From assembly GCA_015056915.1 (NCBI GenBank), contig SVFK01000019.1, positions 1 to 38,841 of the forward strand: 38,841 nt of DNA. Reading direction: 5' to 3'. The stretch is from Lachnospiraceae bacterium (GTDB taxonomy: Bacteria > Bacillota > Clostridia > Lachnospirales > Lachnospiraceae). The notes below the pieces were generated by a model. It saw only the letters and a program-made list of their open reading frames with translations. It was not told the DNA's origin and made no database searches. How positions within the stretch are numbered: the first letter of the stretch is position 1; every line of letters begins with the position of its first letter. Shown here piece after piece: positions 30,506-38,841 of this stretch. A program made the translations under genes and the position numbers.

Positions 30506-32845
30506 ATGAGGAAAACAAATCGGAAACAAGGGTTATGTGCTATTTTGTCTCTATTTTTGATGATGACGCTAATCGGCTGTGGTAAGGAAGCGGATTCGCC
30601 GAATTCAGTGAAATCATTTCAGCCCGGGCAGCAGGCAGTAGCGGAAGAAGCATCGTCGCTTTTTGAAGACAGTACGGAGCAATTACCGGCGGAGGCAAGT
30701 GCGCAGAGCCTTACGGATTTTGCAGTACGATTGTTTCAGCAAAGTCTGGAGGAGGAAGGCAATACGTTGATTTCGCCTTTGTCTGTGATTTCCGCACTGG
30801 GTATGACGGCAAACGGCGCAGAGGGAGACACTCTTTCACAGATGGAGCAGGTATTGGGAATGGAGTCGTCACAGTTGAATACTTATTTGCATGACTACAG
30901 AGAAGGTTTGCCGGAGAAGGAAGGCAAATACAAGCTGAATATGGCAAATGCTATCTGGTTTAAGGATACGCCGGGTCTTGTGGTGGAAGAGGAGTTTCTG
31001 CAGACCAATACCGATTATTATGATGCGACAGTCCGCAAGGCGCCCTTTGATGACTCCACGTTAAAGGATATTAACGATTGGGTGTCTGATAACACAGATG
31101 AGATGATTCCGACTATCTTGGATGATATTGCATCGGAGGCGGTAATGTATCTGATAAATGCTCTTTCCTTTGATGCGGAGTGGCAGGAAATCTATTATGA
31201 GCATCAGGTGAGAAATGGTGAATTTACCAAAGAGGATGGTAGCAAGCAGGATGCTACGCTTATGTATTCTGAGGAGTACAGCTATCTTGAGGATGAAGAT
31301 GCCATAGGTTTTATGAAATATTATGCGGACGGCAAATATGCTTACGTCGCGCTGTTACCCAATGAAGAAATCTCCGTGTCTGAGTATGTGGCTTCCCTCA
31401 CCGGTGAGAAGCTTCATAACATTTTAACTAATGCTTCGGACAGGAAGGTCAAGGCTGCCATTCCCAAATATGAAAGTGAATACGAGATAGAGATGAGTGC
31501 AGTTCTGGCATCTATGGGTATGGAGTCCGCCTTTGATATGTCGACGGCTGATTTCTCAGGCTTGGGATATTCCGAAAATGGTAACCTTTATATTGACAAA
31601 GTGATTCACAAGACCTTCATCGGTGTGGACGAGAAGGGAACCAAGGCCGGTGCCGCCACTGCAGTGGTAATGGTGGAGGGAGCAGCAATGGAGGTGGAAG
31701 AGCCCATTCGAATTTATTTGGACCGTCCCTTTGTTTATATGATTGTAGATTGTGAAAATAATGTGCCGATATTTATGGGCGCCATGAAAGATTTGCAGAC
31801 TACCCCGGAGCCTTCTTCGGTATCTCTCGTTATGGTAGGAGATATTCTGCTCCATACCCCTGTGGAGGAAAGTGCCAGACAGGAGGATGGAAGCTATGAT
31901 TTTACGGCTGTTTTTTCTGAGACACGGGATATGATTGCGGCAGCAGATCTGGCATTGGTGAATCAGGAGGTTATCATTGGCGGAGAGGAGCTGGGAATCT
32001 CCGGCTATCCGGCATTTAATGCACCTTTTGCGGTGGGAGATGCACTGGTGGAAGCCGGCTTTGACGTGGTGTGCCATGGAACCAATCATGCCTTGGACAA
32101 GGGCGCAAAGGGTCTTAACAGCTGTCTGGACTTCTGGGCAGATCATTATCCCGAGATAGGGGTTCTGGGTATTCATGGTAGTCAGGAGTCTCAGGATAGT
32201 ATTTATATTTATGAGCAAAACGATATTCGCATAGCGATTTTAAATTATACCTACGGAACGAACGGAATCTCTCTTCCGGCAGATATGCCCTATGCAGTGG
32301 ATTTGTTGGAGAAGGACAGAGTTGTGGCAGATATTGCCAAGGCAGAGGAAATGGCAGATTTTACAATTGTGTGTCCTCATTGGGGCACGGAGTATGAGCT
32401 TGGTATTTCTTCCATGCAGGAGAAATGGACACAGATTTTTCTGGAAAACGGTGTAGATCTGGTGTTAGGTACGCACCCTCATGTGATAGAACCCATTGAG
32501 TGGGTAGAGGATGAGGAGAGTGGTCATAAGATGCTGGTATATTATTCTCTGGGTAATTTTGTGAATTGGACCTCCGGTACAGGAACAGGCGTAGCCAACC
32601 GTATGATGGGCGGTATGGCACAGGTTACCTTGGAGAAGGATGAAAATAACGAGGTGTCTATCTGTGAGTACGGTATAGAGCCGTTAGTATGTCATTTGCA
32701 GGAAGGCAGGAACGGTGTTACGGTGTATCCCTTGGAGGAATACACCGCAGAAATGGCAGAAGTCAATGCAATCGTGAAGCAGGATGCAACCTTTTCACTG
32801 GACTACTGCAAGCAATTATGTAATGAGGTATGGGACTTACCTTAG
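30506..32845 (+). CDS. lipoprotein fusing a serpin to a CapA-type metallophosphatase domain
   Basis: Start at ATG 30506 (AGGAGG at 30494-30499); the ATG at 30476 has no site. The 779-residue product has a signal peptide with lipobox LIGC, so it is anchored outside the cell. Residues about 60-430 are a serpin: LISPLSVISALGMTANGA, NAIWF, then the hinge GTKAGAATAVVM (378-389), a reactive loop of small residues, and RPFVYMIVD. The small-residue hinge suggests an inhibitory serpin. Residues about 440-779 are a CapA/PgsA-type domain with metal motifs GD (D446), NxE (N486, E488), NH (N527, H528), H625 and GTHPH (H657, H659). It ends in a stop overlapping the convergent gene. Confidence 0.9.
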   Translation: MRKTNRKQGLCAILSLFLMMTLIGCGKEADSPNSVKSFQPGQQAVAEEASSLFEDSTEQLPAEASAQSLTDFAVRLFQQSLEEEGNTLISPLSVISALGMTANGAEGDTLSQMEQVLGMESSQLNTYLHDYREGLPEKEGKYKLNMANAIWFKDTPGLVVEEEFLQTNTDYYDATVRKAPFDDSTLKDINDWVSDNTDEMIPTILDDIASEAVMYLINALSFDAEWQEIYYEHQVRNGEFTKEDGSKQDATLMYSEEYSYLEDEDAIGFMKYYADGKYAYVALLPNEEISVSEYVASLTGEKLHNILTNASDRKVKAAIPKYESEYEIEMSAVLASMGMESAFDMSTADFSGLGYSENGNLYIDKVIHKTFIGVDEKGTKAGAATAVVMVEGAAMEVEEPIRIYLDRPFVYMIVDCENNVPIFMGAMKDLQTTPEPSSVSLVMVGDILLHTPVEESARQEDGSYDFTAVFSETRDMIAAADLALVNQEVIIGGEELGISGYPAFNAPFAVGDALVEAGFDVVCHGTNHALDKGAKGLNSCLDFWADHYPEIGVLGIHGSQESQDSIYIYEQNDIRIAILNYTYGTNGISLPADMPYAVDLLEKDRVVADIAKAEEMADFTIVCPHWGTEYELGISSMQEKWTQIFLENGVDLVLGTHPHVIEPIEWVEDEESGHKMLVYYSLGNFVNWTSGTGTGVANRMMGGMAQVTLEKDENNEVSICEYGIEPLVCHLQEGRNGVTVYPLEEYTAEMAEVNAIVKQDATFSLDYCKQLCNEVWDLP

Positions 32846-33618
32846 AAGCTGTGACCACCACCGCCGCCGCTGCTACTACCGCCACCGCCACCGCCGGAGC
32901 TACCGCCGGAGGAGCCGCCGCTGTCAGAGCTTTGAGGGCTGTAGATCTTGGTTTCATGGGTCTTAACAGCCGTGGGCGGTGTATATTCCAGGTGGTTTTC
33001 CAGTGCACGGATTAATTCCTTTGAGGTGGGCTTCTTTAATCGTGAGAAATAGCAGATCCATGCAAAGTTGATGAGCAAAGCCAAAATAACAGCCAATAAA
33101 GCATTGCTGATATATTTCATGGGCTGCATTACCCGACCGCCTTCCAGTAAAGTGTAAATCTGCTCAAAAGCGCCACTAGCGCAGTCAAAGTATCTGGCTG
33201 CGGAAGCCTCGCGATACACATTATCGGTAATGGTATTGGCGTAAGCCTTAGTAATCGTGCGGTATACCTTTCCATCGCTGAATATCCAGATATTCCGATT
33301 GTCCATATCAATGACAAATAATGTACCGCTTGTATTGCCAAATTTATTCTTATAGAAGCTGCTTGCATAGGAGCTTGTGGTGGCGGGATTGGATAAAGTG
33401 GATTTGAAGGCCGCATTTCCATATTCCGTGATGGGCTCCATTGTCTCAGCAAGGAGCGATATTTCTTCTGCCGTTAAGAGAGCGGCATCATCTTCAATCA
33501 GCACTTCATACCCCGTTTCGGGATTCTGGTAGAGTACCTCGGCATGACAGGGTATTTTAAACAGTAACAATCCTCCCATGCACAGCAGAAAAGCCATAAA
33601 CTGTTTATTCAACCTCAT
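32842..33618 (-). CDS. TPM-domain secreted/membrane protein with Gly/Ser tail
   Basis: Start taken at ATG 33618 because GGGGAGGTG precedes it. The 258-residue protein has a signal peptide (cleavage after CHA, residue 26) and a TPM domain (about 36-160; LLTAEEISLLAETME, TLFVIDMDNRNIWIFSDG). A membrane helix (about 169-191), a short cytoplasmic region and a Gly/Ser-rich tail ending GGGGGHSF follow, typical of TPM proteins. TPM proteins are linked to membrane protein quality control or phosphatase-like folds. It overlaps the upstream zinc-ribbon gene by 14 bases, so the two are coupled. Confidence 0.85.
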   Translation of the reverse strand: MRLNKQFMAFLLCMGGLLLFKIPCHAEVLYQNPETGYEVLIEDDAALLTAEEISLLAETMEPITEYGNAAFKSTLSNPATTSSYASSFYKNKFGNTSGTLFVIDMDNRNIWIFSDGKVYRTITKAYANTITDNVYREASAARYFDCASGAFEQIYTLLEGGRVMQPMKYISNALLAVILALLINFAWICYFSRLKKPTSKELIRALENHLEYTPPTAVKTHETKIYSPQSSDSGGSSGGSSGGGGGGSSSGGGGGHSF

Positions 33619-35227
33619 CACCTCCCCTTCTGTTGAGCTGGGGCGGTTTGCGGGTGGATAACACATTATGCTGCTTCATAATGTCCGTTACGCCCCAGAT
33701 AATCATACCCATACAGGCAATAGCACCCAAATAATAGAACAGGTCTGACACAGGGTTGATAATTAAAATAAGTATTGCTATCAGAATACCGGAGAGCGGC
33801 TTCGCCAGTATGGGAAGCTTCCGTTTCCAGTCGCCAAAGAAGGAATGAGAGGTATCACGCTCCTTTTTCCTAATCAATCGGGTAAACAGTGTAAAAAAGG
33901 GCAACAGTGCGACTACAATAAAGAATCCCACGAACAGCTTCAGTGCAATGTCTGCCAAACCCAATAGCATAAAAGGTGATATGGTGAAAAAGAATATAAT
34001 GGGAAGCAGGTAGCAAGCCCCTATCATAATTAAAATTTTGACCCATCTGTTTTGTAAAATGGATGGAGTTTGGGTCTTTTTTTGTAGGGGAGCAGCATTT
34101 GTTTTGCCTTTGTCATCATCACCGCTTTCCCGGCGCAGAATGCGCGTCAGCTGTACATTGGAAATAATGGTGCACAGCAATGATAAAATGGCAACTAACC
34201 CTAACAGCCAACCGGGCTTGAGGGTAAACAATAAATTGAGAAGAAGAAACAGCGGTACAGCAAGGATAAAAGAGCCCAATAAATACTTTTTGGGGTCCAC
34301 AGGCAGATCGGCTGCAACCTTTCCGGTTTGCCCGTTTACTACGGCATAGGCCACACGGTCATCCTTACGGTAGGACAGAAACCATACCGGGAAGAGAGCC
34401 CGTTCTATGGTAATCTTGTCCGCTCTCAGAGACCTTTTGAAGGATGACATATGTTGGGAGTCTGTAATGTTATATTTGGAAAATGCCCGCGTTTTGGCAA
34501 ACTGATCTTTTTGGACATCAACTACAATATCAGTGGCGTCGGATTTATACCGGGATTTGCCAACGTCGGCAATATCAGCGTAAAAGCCACTTAAGAAAGC
34601 AGGCGTAAAGGGCTTGCTCTTTTTGATGTCAAAGGGTGCGATGGCATTGCTTAAGCTATCACAAAAGGTAGAGGAGGCATCAAAAGAGATTCCTTTATAC
34701 TCTGCATCTATGTCACAGCTTACATCATAATGACTGGTAATAATATAATCGCCCCGACGGCGGTCTTTACTGCCTTTGAAGGTGGCAGGACCTTTCTTTT
34801 CAAAGGAATAGACCCAGTAGGGCATATAGATACCGCGGAATTTCTGTATATGGGACTCATCCTTTAAGGCATCCGGTGCGAAGAGAGCCTGTTTCAGCAT
34901 CTTTTTGTACGCATTCCGACAGCTGACTTCTGTTTTGGCAAAGGGGATAATATAATCCGGTCGTCTTTCCCTGCTGATACGGCTGTCCAGAATAGTGGAG
35001 GAGCCGCAGTAGCTGCAGAAGGTGGCAGCAGTAGTATCCTCGCTGATTATCTCTCCGCCGCATTGCGGACAGGTAAAAAGAGTCACTTCATATTCAGTGG
35101 ATTCCTCAGCGTCCTGTTCCTTATGAAAACTGTAGGGGTCTACGGTAGTTTCGCAGTGCTCACAGTAGAGAGCCTGCTTATTAATGTGGTATTTTAGATT
35201 GGCAGAACAATTTGGGCATTCGTACAT
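33605..35227 (-). CDS. zinc-ribbon membrane protein (TFIIB-type zinc finger family)
   Basis: A 540-residue protein. Two zinc ribbons lie at the N-terminus (C4, C7, C22, C25 and C53, C56, C71, C74). A cytoplasmic beta-rich domain follows (about 85-310), containing YIIPFAKTE and FRGIYMPYWVYSF, a known signature of this family. Five to six membrane helices occupy about 320-510. The family is frequently beside TPM proteins, as here, and has been proposed to work in membrane protein handling; its real role is unknown. The start has TGAGGAAAA upstream. The last 14 bases overlap the TPM gene start. Confidence 0.83.
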   Translation of the reverse strand: MYECPNCSANLKYHINKQALYCEHCETTVDPYSFHKEQDAEESTEYEVTLFTCPQCGGEIISEDTTAATFCSYCGSSTILDSRISRERRPDYIIPFAKTEVSCRNAYKKMLKQALFAPDALKDESHIQKFRGIYMPYWVYSFEKKGPATFKGSKDRRRGDYIITSHYDVSCDIDAEYKGISFDASSTFCDSLSNAIAPFDIKKSKPFTPAFLSGFYADIADVGKSRYKSDATDIVVDVQKDQFAKTRAFSKYNITDSQHMSSFKRSLRADKITIERALFPVWFLSYRKDDRVAYAVVNGQTGKVAADLPVDPKKYLLGSFILAVPLFLLLNLLFTLKPGWLLGLVAILSLLCTIISNVQLTRILRRESGDDDKGKTNAAPLQKKTQTPSILQNRWVKILIMIGACYLLPIIFFFTISPFMLLGLADIALKLFVGFFIVVALLPFFTLFTRLIRKKERDTSHSFFGDWKRKLPILAKPLSGILIAILILIINPVSDLFYYLGAIACMGMIIWGVTDIMKQHNVLSTRKPPQLNRRGGDEVE

Positions 35228-35396
35228 AATATTTTCCTCATAAGTATTCGTTGAAAAGCTTTGCTTTATTTTATCACAAAAGTGTAGTACTAGGAATACG
35301 CTAAAAGAGTCTGCTAAAAATTTCTACCATGAAATTACAAGAAAGCATGGACAAAAATAGTGTTTTAGAGATAAAATAAGACGAAAGAAATTATTC

Positions 35397-35403
35397 TTCG
35401 ACA
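35397..35403 (-). promoter_or_regulatory. exact Spo0A-box core upstream of the DUF3048 gene
   Basis: TTCGACA on the plus strand equals TGTCGAA on the minus strand, with TTTTTG in front (TTTTTGTCGAA), matching the Spo0A consensus. It lies 41 bases before the DUF3048 start codon. A seven-base match can occur by chance. Confidence 0.35.
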
Positions 35404-35443
35404 AAAACTGAAAGACAAAAATAAATAAGGAAAGGATTATTTC

Positions 35444-36622
35444 ATGAAAAAGAAAGTACTTGCAGCAATTATTATTGCAATGGGCATATTAACTGCCTGT
35501 GGCGGAGAGGAGGATGTAAAGTCCCCTATTATCCTTGAGGAAGAGCCTATTGCGACATCTCAAGCTGAGGACGTAGAATCCTCTGTTGCCGAGGGAGAGA
35601 CTGAGACAGAGTTTAAGGTAATTACCGAGCGTGAGATCGTGGATGGTCAGATGCAGAGCTATCTGACCGGAGAATGGAAGGATGCCGATGTAGTCCAGAG
35701 AAGAAATATGGCGGTAATGATTCCCAACAATACCCCCGCATTACCTCAGTATGGTATCTCTAAGGCCAGCATTGTATATGAGGCTCCTGTAGAAGGACGT
35801 ATTACCCGTTTAATGGGTCTGTTTGAGGATTATGATGATATGGATCATATCGGACCGGTACGAAGCAGTCGTGACTATTATGTGTACGAAGCAATGGCAT
35901 ATGATTCCATCTATGTAAACTGGGGTCTTGCAGTTCCTTTTGTTGGTCCTATTATCAACACAGATCGTGTCGATAATGTCAGCCAGGCAGTATCCGGTAT
36001 TGAAGTATCTGCGCAGGAAGCGTTTGACCGTATTAGCAGACCCGGTTATGCTACCGAGTTTACCGGTTATATGTTTATTGACGGCTACAATGACGCCGTA
36101 GAGCGTTTGGGTTATGATACTACCTACGAAGAGCATGGTCGTTTTGTACAGGCATTTACCTTTGCAGATGAGGGATGTAGAGCAGAGTATGAAGGTTATC
36201 CTGATGCAACCGAGATTCGTCCCGGTGGTACAGGCTCTAACAAGGGCGGCTACGGTGATGCCAATCCTTGCTTCAGCTACAATGAGGAGGACGGACTTTA
36301 TTATCGTTCCCAGTTTGGCGCTCCTCACACAGATGAGATGAACGGTGAGCAGCTGACGGTAAGCAACGTAGTATTCAAGATTTGCTACGGCGAGGTACGT
36401 GAGCCGGCGGATAAGGATTATCTGGCATTTGGTGTACATGGTCAGGGTGATGCCTATGTATTTACCAATGGTAAAGTAATTAAGGGTACATGGAAGCGTA
36501 ACAGCGATTACGAACCCAACATCTTCTATGATGAGAACGGTCAGGAAATCGTGTTCAATCAGGGTAAGACTTGGATTTGCAATATTTGGGCAGATTATAC
36601 CGAATATATGGAGTGGGAATAA
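35444..36622 (+). CDS. DUF3048 (YerB-type) lipoprotein
   Basis: A 392-residue lipoprotein with lipobox LTAC (Cys19). An acidic Glu/Ser-rich linker covers residues 22-65. The DUF3048 domain shows RNMAVMIPNNTPALPQYGISKASIVYEAPVEG and the diagnostic HIGPVRSSRDYYV, then a second conserved half with NCAR-like KGTWKRNS (about 345) and IFYDENGQEIVFNQGKTWI. The Bacillus relative YerB is a membrane lipoprotein of uncertain role. The ribosome site is AAGGAAAGGA, and a terminator follows at 36664. Confidence 0.88.
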   Translation: MKKKVLAAIIIAMGILTACGGEEDVKSPIILEEEPIATSQAEDVESSVAEGETETEFKVITEREIVDGQMQSYLTGEWKDADVVQRRNMAVMIPNNTPALPQYGISKASIVYEAPVEGRITRLMGLFEDYDDMDHIGPVRSSRDYYVYEAMAYDSIYVNWGLAVPFVGPIINTDRVDNVSQAVSGIEVSAQEAFDRISRPGYATEFTGYMFIDGYNDAVERLGYDTTYEEHGRFVQAFTFADEGCRAEYEGYPDATEIRPGGTGSNKGGYGDANPCFSYNEEDGLYYRSQFGAPHTDEMNGEQLTVSNVVFKICYGEVREPADKDYLAFGVHGQGDAYVFTNGKVIKGTWKRNSDYEPNIFYDENGQEIVFNQGKTWICNIWADYTEYMEWE

Positions 36623-36663
36623 ATTAAATTATTCCTTGCCGTGTGTCTGATATAAATAATACA

Positions 36664-36724
36664 AAAAGGAAGCTTAAACAAGCCGAGTGTCTCACAGAAT
36701 CGGTTTTGTGATAAGCTTCCTTTT
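36664..36724 (+). terminator. terminator after the DUF3048 gene
   Basis: A 13-bp perfect stem AAAAGGAAGCTTA / TAAGCTTCCTTTT with a 35-base loop that holds CCGA/TCGG pairing. It can act in either direction. Confidence 0.8.
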
Positions 36725-36879
36725 CTAAATTAAGTAAAAAAACAGTAGTTTGTACAGGTATTTCCCAAAAGAAAAGCGGATAACACTGTGAATTTGTTGT
36801 AAAATATTTGAAGATAGAGATAGTATGTAAAAACAAGAGCAAATTATATAGTAAAAGCAATATTATAAATGGAGTAATT

Positions 36880-38286
36880 ATGAAAGCAGCAAAGGTAAAG
36901 AACAGGCAGTTGTTATTGCAGGGAAATATGCTTCATGCCATATTGTCATTGGCGATTCCAGTAGTTATTAACAGCTTCTTGCAAACCATGTATAATCTGA
37001 CCGACACCTATTGGCTGGGACAAATCGGTACCCACCAGCTGGCAGCCATTAATCTGGTGACTCCGGTGCAGAATATCATTATTAATTTTGGTTCCGGTAT
37101 TACTGTTGCCGGATCTGTGCTGATTGCCCAATACATTGGCGCCGGAGAGAAAGAAAATGCGAAAGGAATGGCCAATCAGATATTTATTTGTGCCTTATCT
37201 TTTGCCATGGTTTGCGCTACTGTGTGCTTCGCGGCAACCCCCGCCATTATAAGCTGGCTGGGAGCTGACGGGGAAACCTTCCGTCATGCACAGATGTATT
37301 TGCAGATTGTTATTTGGGATATGCCCTTCTTGTATATGGTAAGTATCTTTTCGGCAGTCAATCAGGCACAGGGAGATACGGTTCGTCCCATGCTGTTGAA
37401 TTTCGGCGGTATTACCTTAAATTTGTTTCTGGATCCATTGTTAATGGTCTATTTTCAATTGGGAACGGCGGGGGCGGCGTTGGCTACGCTGCTGTCCAAG
37501 GCAGTTCCTGCTATCATAGCCTTTTGTCTGCTTAGCAACCGTAAAAAGGACGTCTCCTTAGATGTACGACATATGCGGTTTCAGGCAGATAAGTTAAAGC
37601 TGATTCTGCGTATCGGTCTGCCTACCGCCATCGGCGGAAGCACCATGCAGCTAGGCTTTTTGTTGATGAGTAAAAATGTATACTTTTACGGTACACAGGC
37701 AATGGCAGCATACGGTATCGGCAATAAGGTCAATGGTCTGATTACCCTGCCCAGTAATGCTATCGGCTCGGCAGTAGCTACGATTGTCGGTCAAAATATG
37801 GGTGCAGGACAGCGAGATCGTGCAGAAAAAGGATATCGCATTTCTATGCTGATTTCCATTGTATTTCTGTTCACGGGCGGTATGATTTTGTCAAGAGACA
37901 TAATATCTACCACGATTGTCAGTGTTTTCTCTGAGGATGCTGAGGTGATTGCCATGGCGGCAGATTTTTTGAGCGTTATGGCGTTCTGGTGCTTTACCAA
38001 CGGTGTGTACAATTCCACCTCCGGCCTGTTTCAGGGAACAGGTCATACGGAAGTGACTATGGCGGTAGATGCCACAAGGCTGTGGGTTTTCCGCTTTCTG
38101 ACCTTATGGTTCTGTGAAACTATTTTACATATGGGTGTGCGAAGCATCTGGTATTCTGTGGTTATCAGTAACGGTATTTCTTCCGTTATCCTATTTATAC
38201 TATATCGCAGTGGTCTTTGGAAAAAACCCAGAATTAAAGTGGGAACAGGAAATACACAACAGGAAAAGGAAGCTGCGCAAAAATAA
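36880..38286 (+). CDS. MATE family efflux transporter
   Basis: Start placed at ATG 36880 (TGGAG six bases upstream); the open frame reaches back to 36808 without a site. The 468-residue protein has twelve predicted helices in two similar halves. The MATE signatures LAIPVVINSFLQTMYNLTDTYWLGQIG and, in the second half, GLPTAIGGSTMQLGFLLMSK are present, along with NKVNGLITLPSNAIGSAVATIVGQNMGAG. It exports drugs or cationic metabolites using a sodium or proton gradient. The substrate is unknown. The C-terminal tail is basic. Confidence 0.92.
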   Translation: MKAAKVKNRQLLLQGNMLHAILSLAIPVVINSFLQTMYNLTDTYWLGQIGTHQLAAINLVTPVQNIIINFGSGITVAGSVLIAQYIGAGEKENAKGMANQIFICALSFAMVCATVCFAATPAIISWLGADGETFRHAQMYLQIVIWDMPFLYMVSIFSAVNQAQGDTVRPMLLNFGGITLNLFLDPLLMVYFQLGTAGAALATLLSKAVPAIIAFCLLSNRKKDVSLDVRHMRFQADKLKLILRIGLPTAIGGSTMQLGFLLMSKNVYFYGTQAMAAYGIGNKVNGLITLPSNAIGSAVATIVGQNMGAGQRDRAEKGYRISMLISIVFLFTGGMILSRDIISTTIVSVFSEDAEVIAMAADFLSVMAFWCFTNGVYNSTSGLFQGTGHTEVTMAVDATRLWVFRFLTLWFCETILHMGVRSIWYSVVISNGISSVILFILYRSGLWKKPRIKVGTGNTQQEKEAAQK

Positions 38287-38308
38287 TAAAAAAATTTTTC
38301 GGAAATGC

Positions 38309-38337
38309 TTGACAATTGTTTTCTTGCAATGTAAAAT
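38309..38337 (+). promoter_or_regulatory. promoter of the tRNA-Phe / tRNA-Gly unit
   Basis: TTGACA (38309-38314), 17 bases, TAAAAT (38332-38337), 59 bases before the tRNA-Phe 5' end. Confidence 0.78.
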
Positions 38338-38396
38338 AACCAATGTTGTGACGTAAAAGTCGTCGTGCTTGTGTCACGTAGGATATTATGTTGCAG

Positions 38397-38469
<73 letters not shown>

Positions 38470-38521
38470 TTTCGCAGGAGGCCATTTTATATGGCTGACT
38501 GCTTAACATATATATAAACAT

Positions 38522-38592
38522 GCGGGTGTAGTTCAATGGTAGAACACTAGCCTTCCAAGCTAGATACGTGGGTTCGATTCCCATCACCCGCT
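38522..38592 (+). tRNA. tRNA-Gly (UCC)
   Basis: Acceptor GCGGGTG pairs with CACCCGC (38585-38591), discriminator T. The anticodon loop CTTCCAA gives TCC, and GGGTTCGATTCCC forms the T arm. CCA is not encoded. Confidence 0.95.
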
Positions 38593-38594
38593 TT

Positions 38595-38653
38595 CTTCAT
38601 GCCCATTTTAATGGGCATGAAGCATTTGCGGAGCAAATGAGCGGCGAAGCCGC
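38595..38653. other. three consecutive hairpins after tRNA-Gly
   Basis: A 28-base perfect palindrome CTTCATGCCCATTT / AATGGGCATGAAG (38595-38622), then CATTTGC-GGA-GCAAATG (38623-38639) and GCGGC-GAA-GCCGC (38641-38653). No U-tract follows any of them. The remaining 38654-38841 has a small ATGTCAT/ATGACAT hairpin and AT-rich sequence with no complete gene. Confidence 0.7.
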
Positions 38654-38841
38654 AAAAGCGGGGGATTGCACCCAATGTCATTTAGTTAAGGATGACATGG
38701 ATGCCAATTTAACAGAAAAAATGAGTATTTTTTCAACTACAAAAAGACAGATTCACATCTGCCTAAATTTGGTGTATTATAGTTTTATAGAATTAAGCTG
38801 CTACTCGATATACAAAACTGACAGCTGGTTGATTTTTTATG

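Noticed and set aside
31556..32218. 220-residue minus-strand open frame inside the serpin-CapA gene
   Set aside because: Antisense shadow of clearly conserved CapA motifs.
32784..33015. Small plus-strand and minus-strand frames rich in Thr/Ala or Arg/His near the TPM gene end
   Set aside because: They are alternate-frame readings of the Gly/Ser-rich tail codons of the TPM protein.

Overview
The window looks like a chromosomal segment of a spore-forming gut Firmicute, most likely family Lachnospiraceae. The reasons are the moderately low GC, strong AGGAGG ribosome sites, and the conserved sporulation/housekeeping run mazG - hup - rqcP - yabP - yabQ - divIC - spoIIE-like - tilS - hpt - ftsH, which matches the yabN-to-ftsH order of Bacillus. 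Spore-coat kinase, PEGA lipoprotein and carbohydrate genes point the same way. The species cannot be named from sequence alone.

Layout. Positions 135-9201 hold a DUF4190 membrane protein, an M3 oligopeptidase, a membrane-anchored parvulin, a Cof-type phosphatase, the CCA-adding enzyme, a CotS-like protein, a PEGA lipoprotein and MazG. Positions 9254-16614 are the division/sporulation/tRNA-modification/protease cluster. Its SpoIIE-like phosphatase lacks the usual membrane domain but is preceded by a promoter with the unusual 21-bp spacer known from Spo0A-activated spoIIE promoters. Next come a 702-residue GH13 enzyme, an unrecognised polytopic membrane protein on the minus strand, and tRNA-Tyr and tRNA-Leu.

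The 3' end of tRNA-Leu is the attachment site of two stacked integrative elements, marked by three copies of a 24-bp att sequence (20811, 24927, 25879). Element 1 (about 4.1 kb) carries a tyrosine integrase, a small ORF broken by an in-frame TGA, and a single AT-rich cargo gene with a C-terminal Mrr-type nuclease domain, probably for defence. Element 2 (about 0.95 kb) is a remnant with a glycosyltransferase fragment and a tiny membrane peptide facing a possible antisense RNA, which resembles a type I toxin-antitoxin locus. Each att copy is followed by its own, unrelated terminator hairpin.

Positions 26065-38841 contain a second GH13 enzyme with an extra C-terminal domain, a 54-bp tandem repeat array, a hotdog thioesterase, a YczE-type membrane protein, a 248-nt near-perfect palindrome flanked by a 5-bp direct repeat, and a lipoprotein that fuses a serpin to a CapA-type phosphatase domain. 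They also hold a TPM/zinc-ribbon gene pair, a DUF3048 lipoprotein, a MATE transporter, and tRNA-Phe and tRNA-Gly.

The strongest leads are the serpin-CapA fusion, the giant palindrome, the membrane-less SpoIIE behind a classical-looking Spo0A promoter, the stacked tRNA-Leu elements with their Mrr-like cargo and replaceable terminators, and the peptide/antisense locus. All functional statements come from reading motifs and context. No database search was run.
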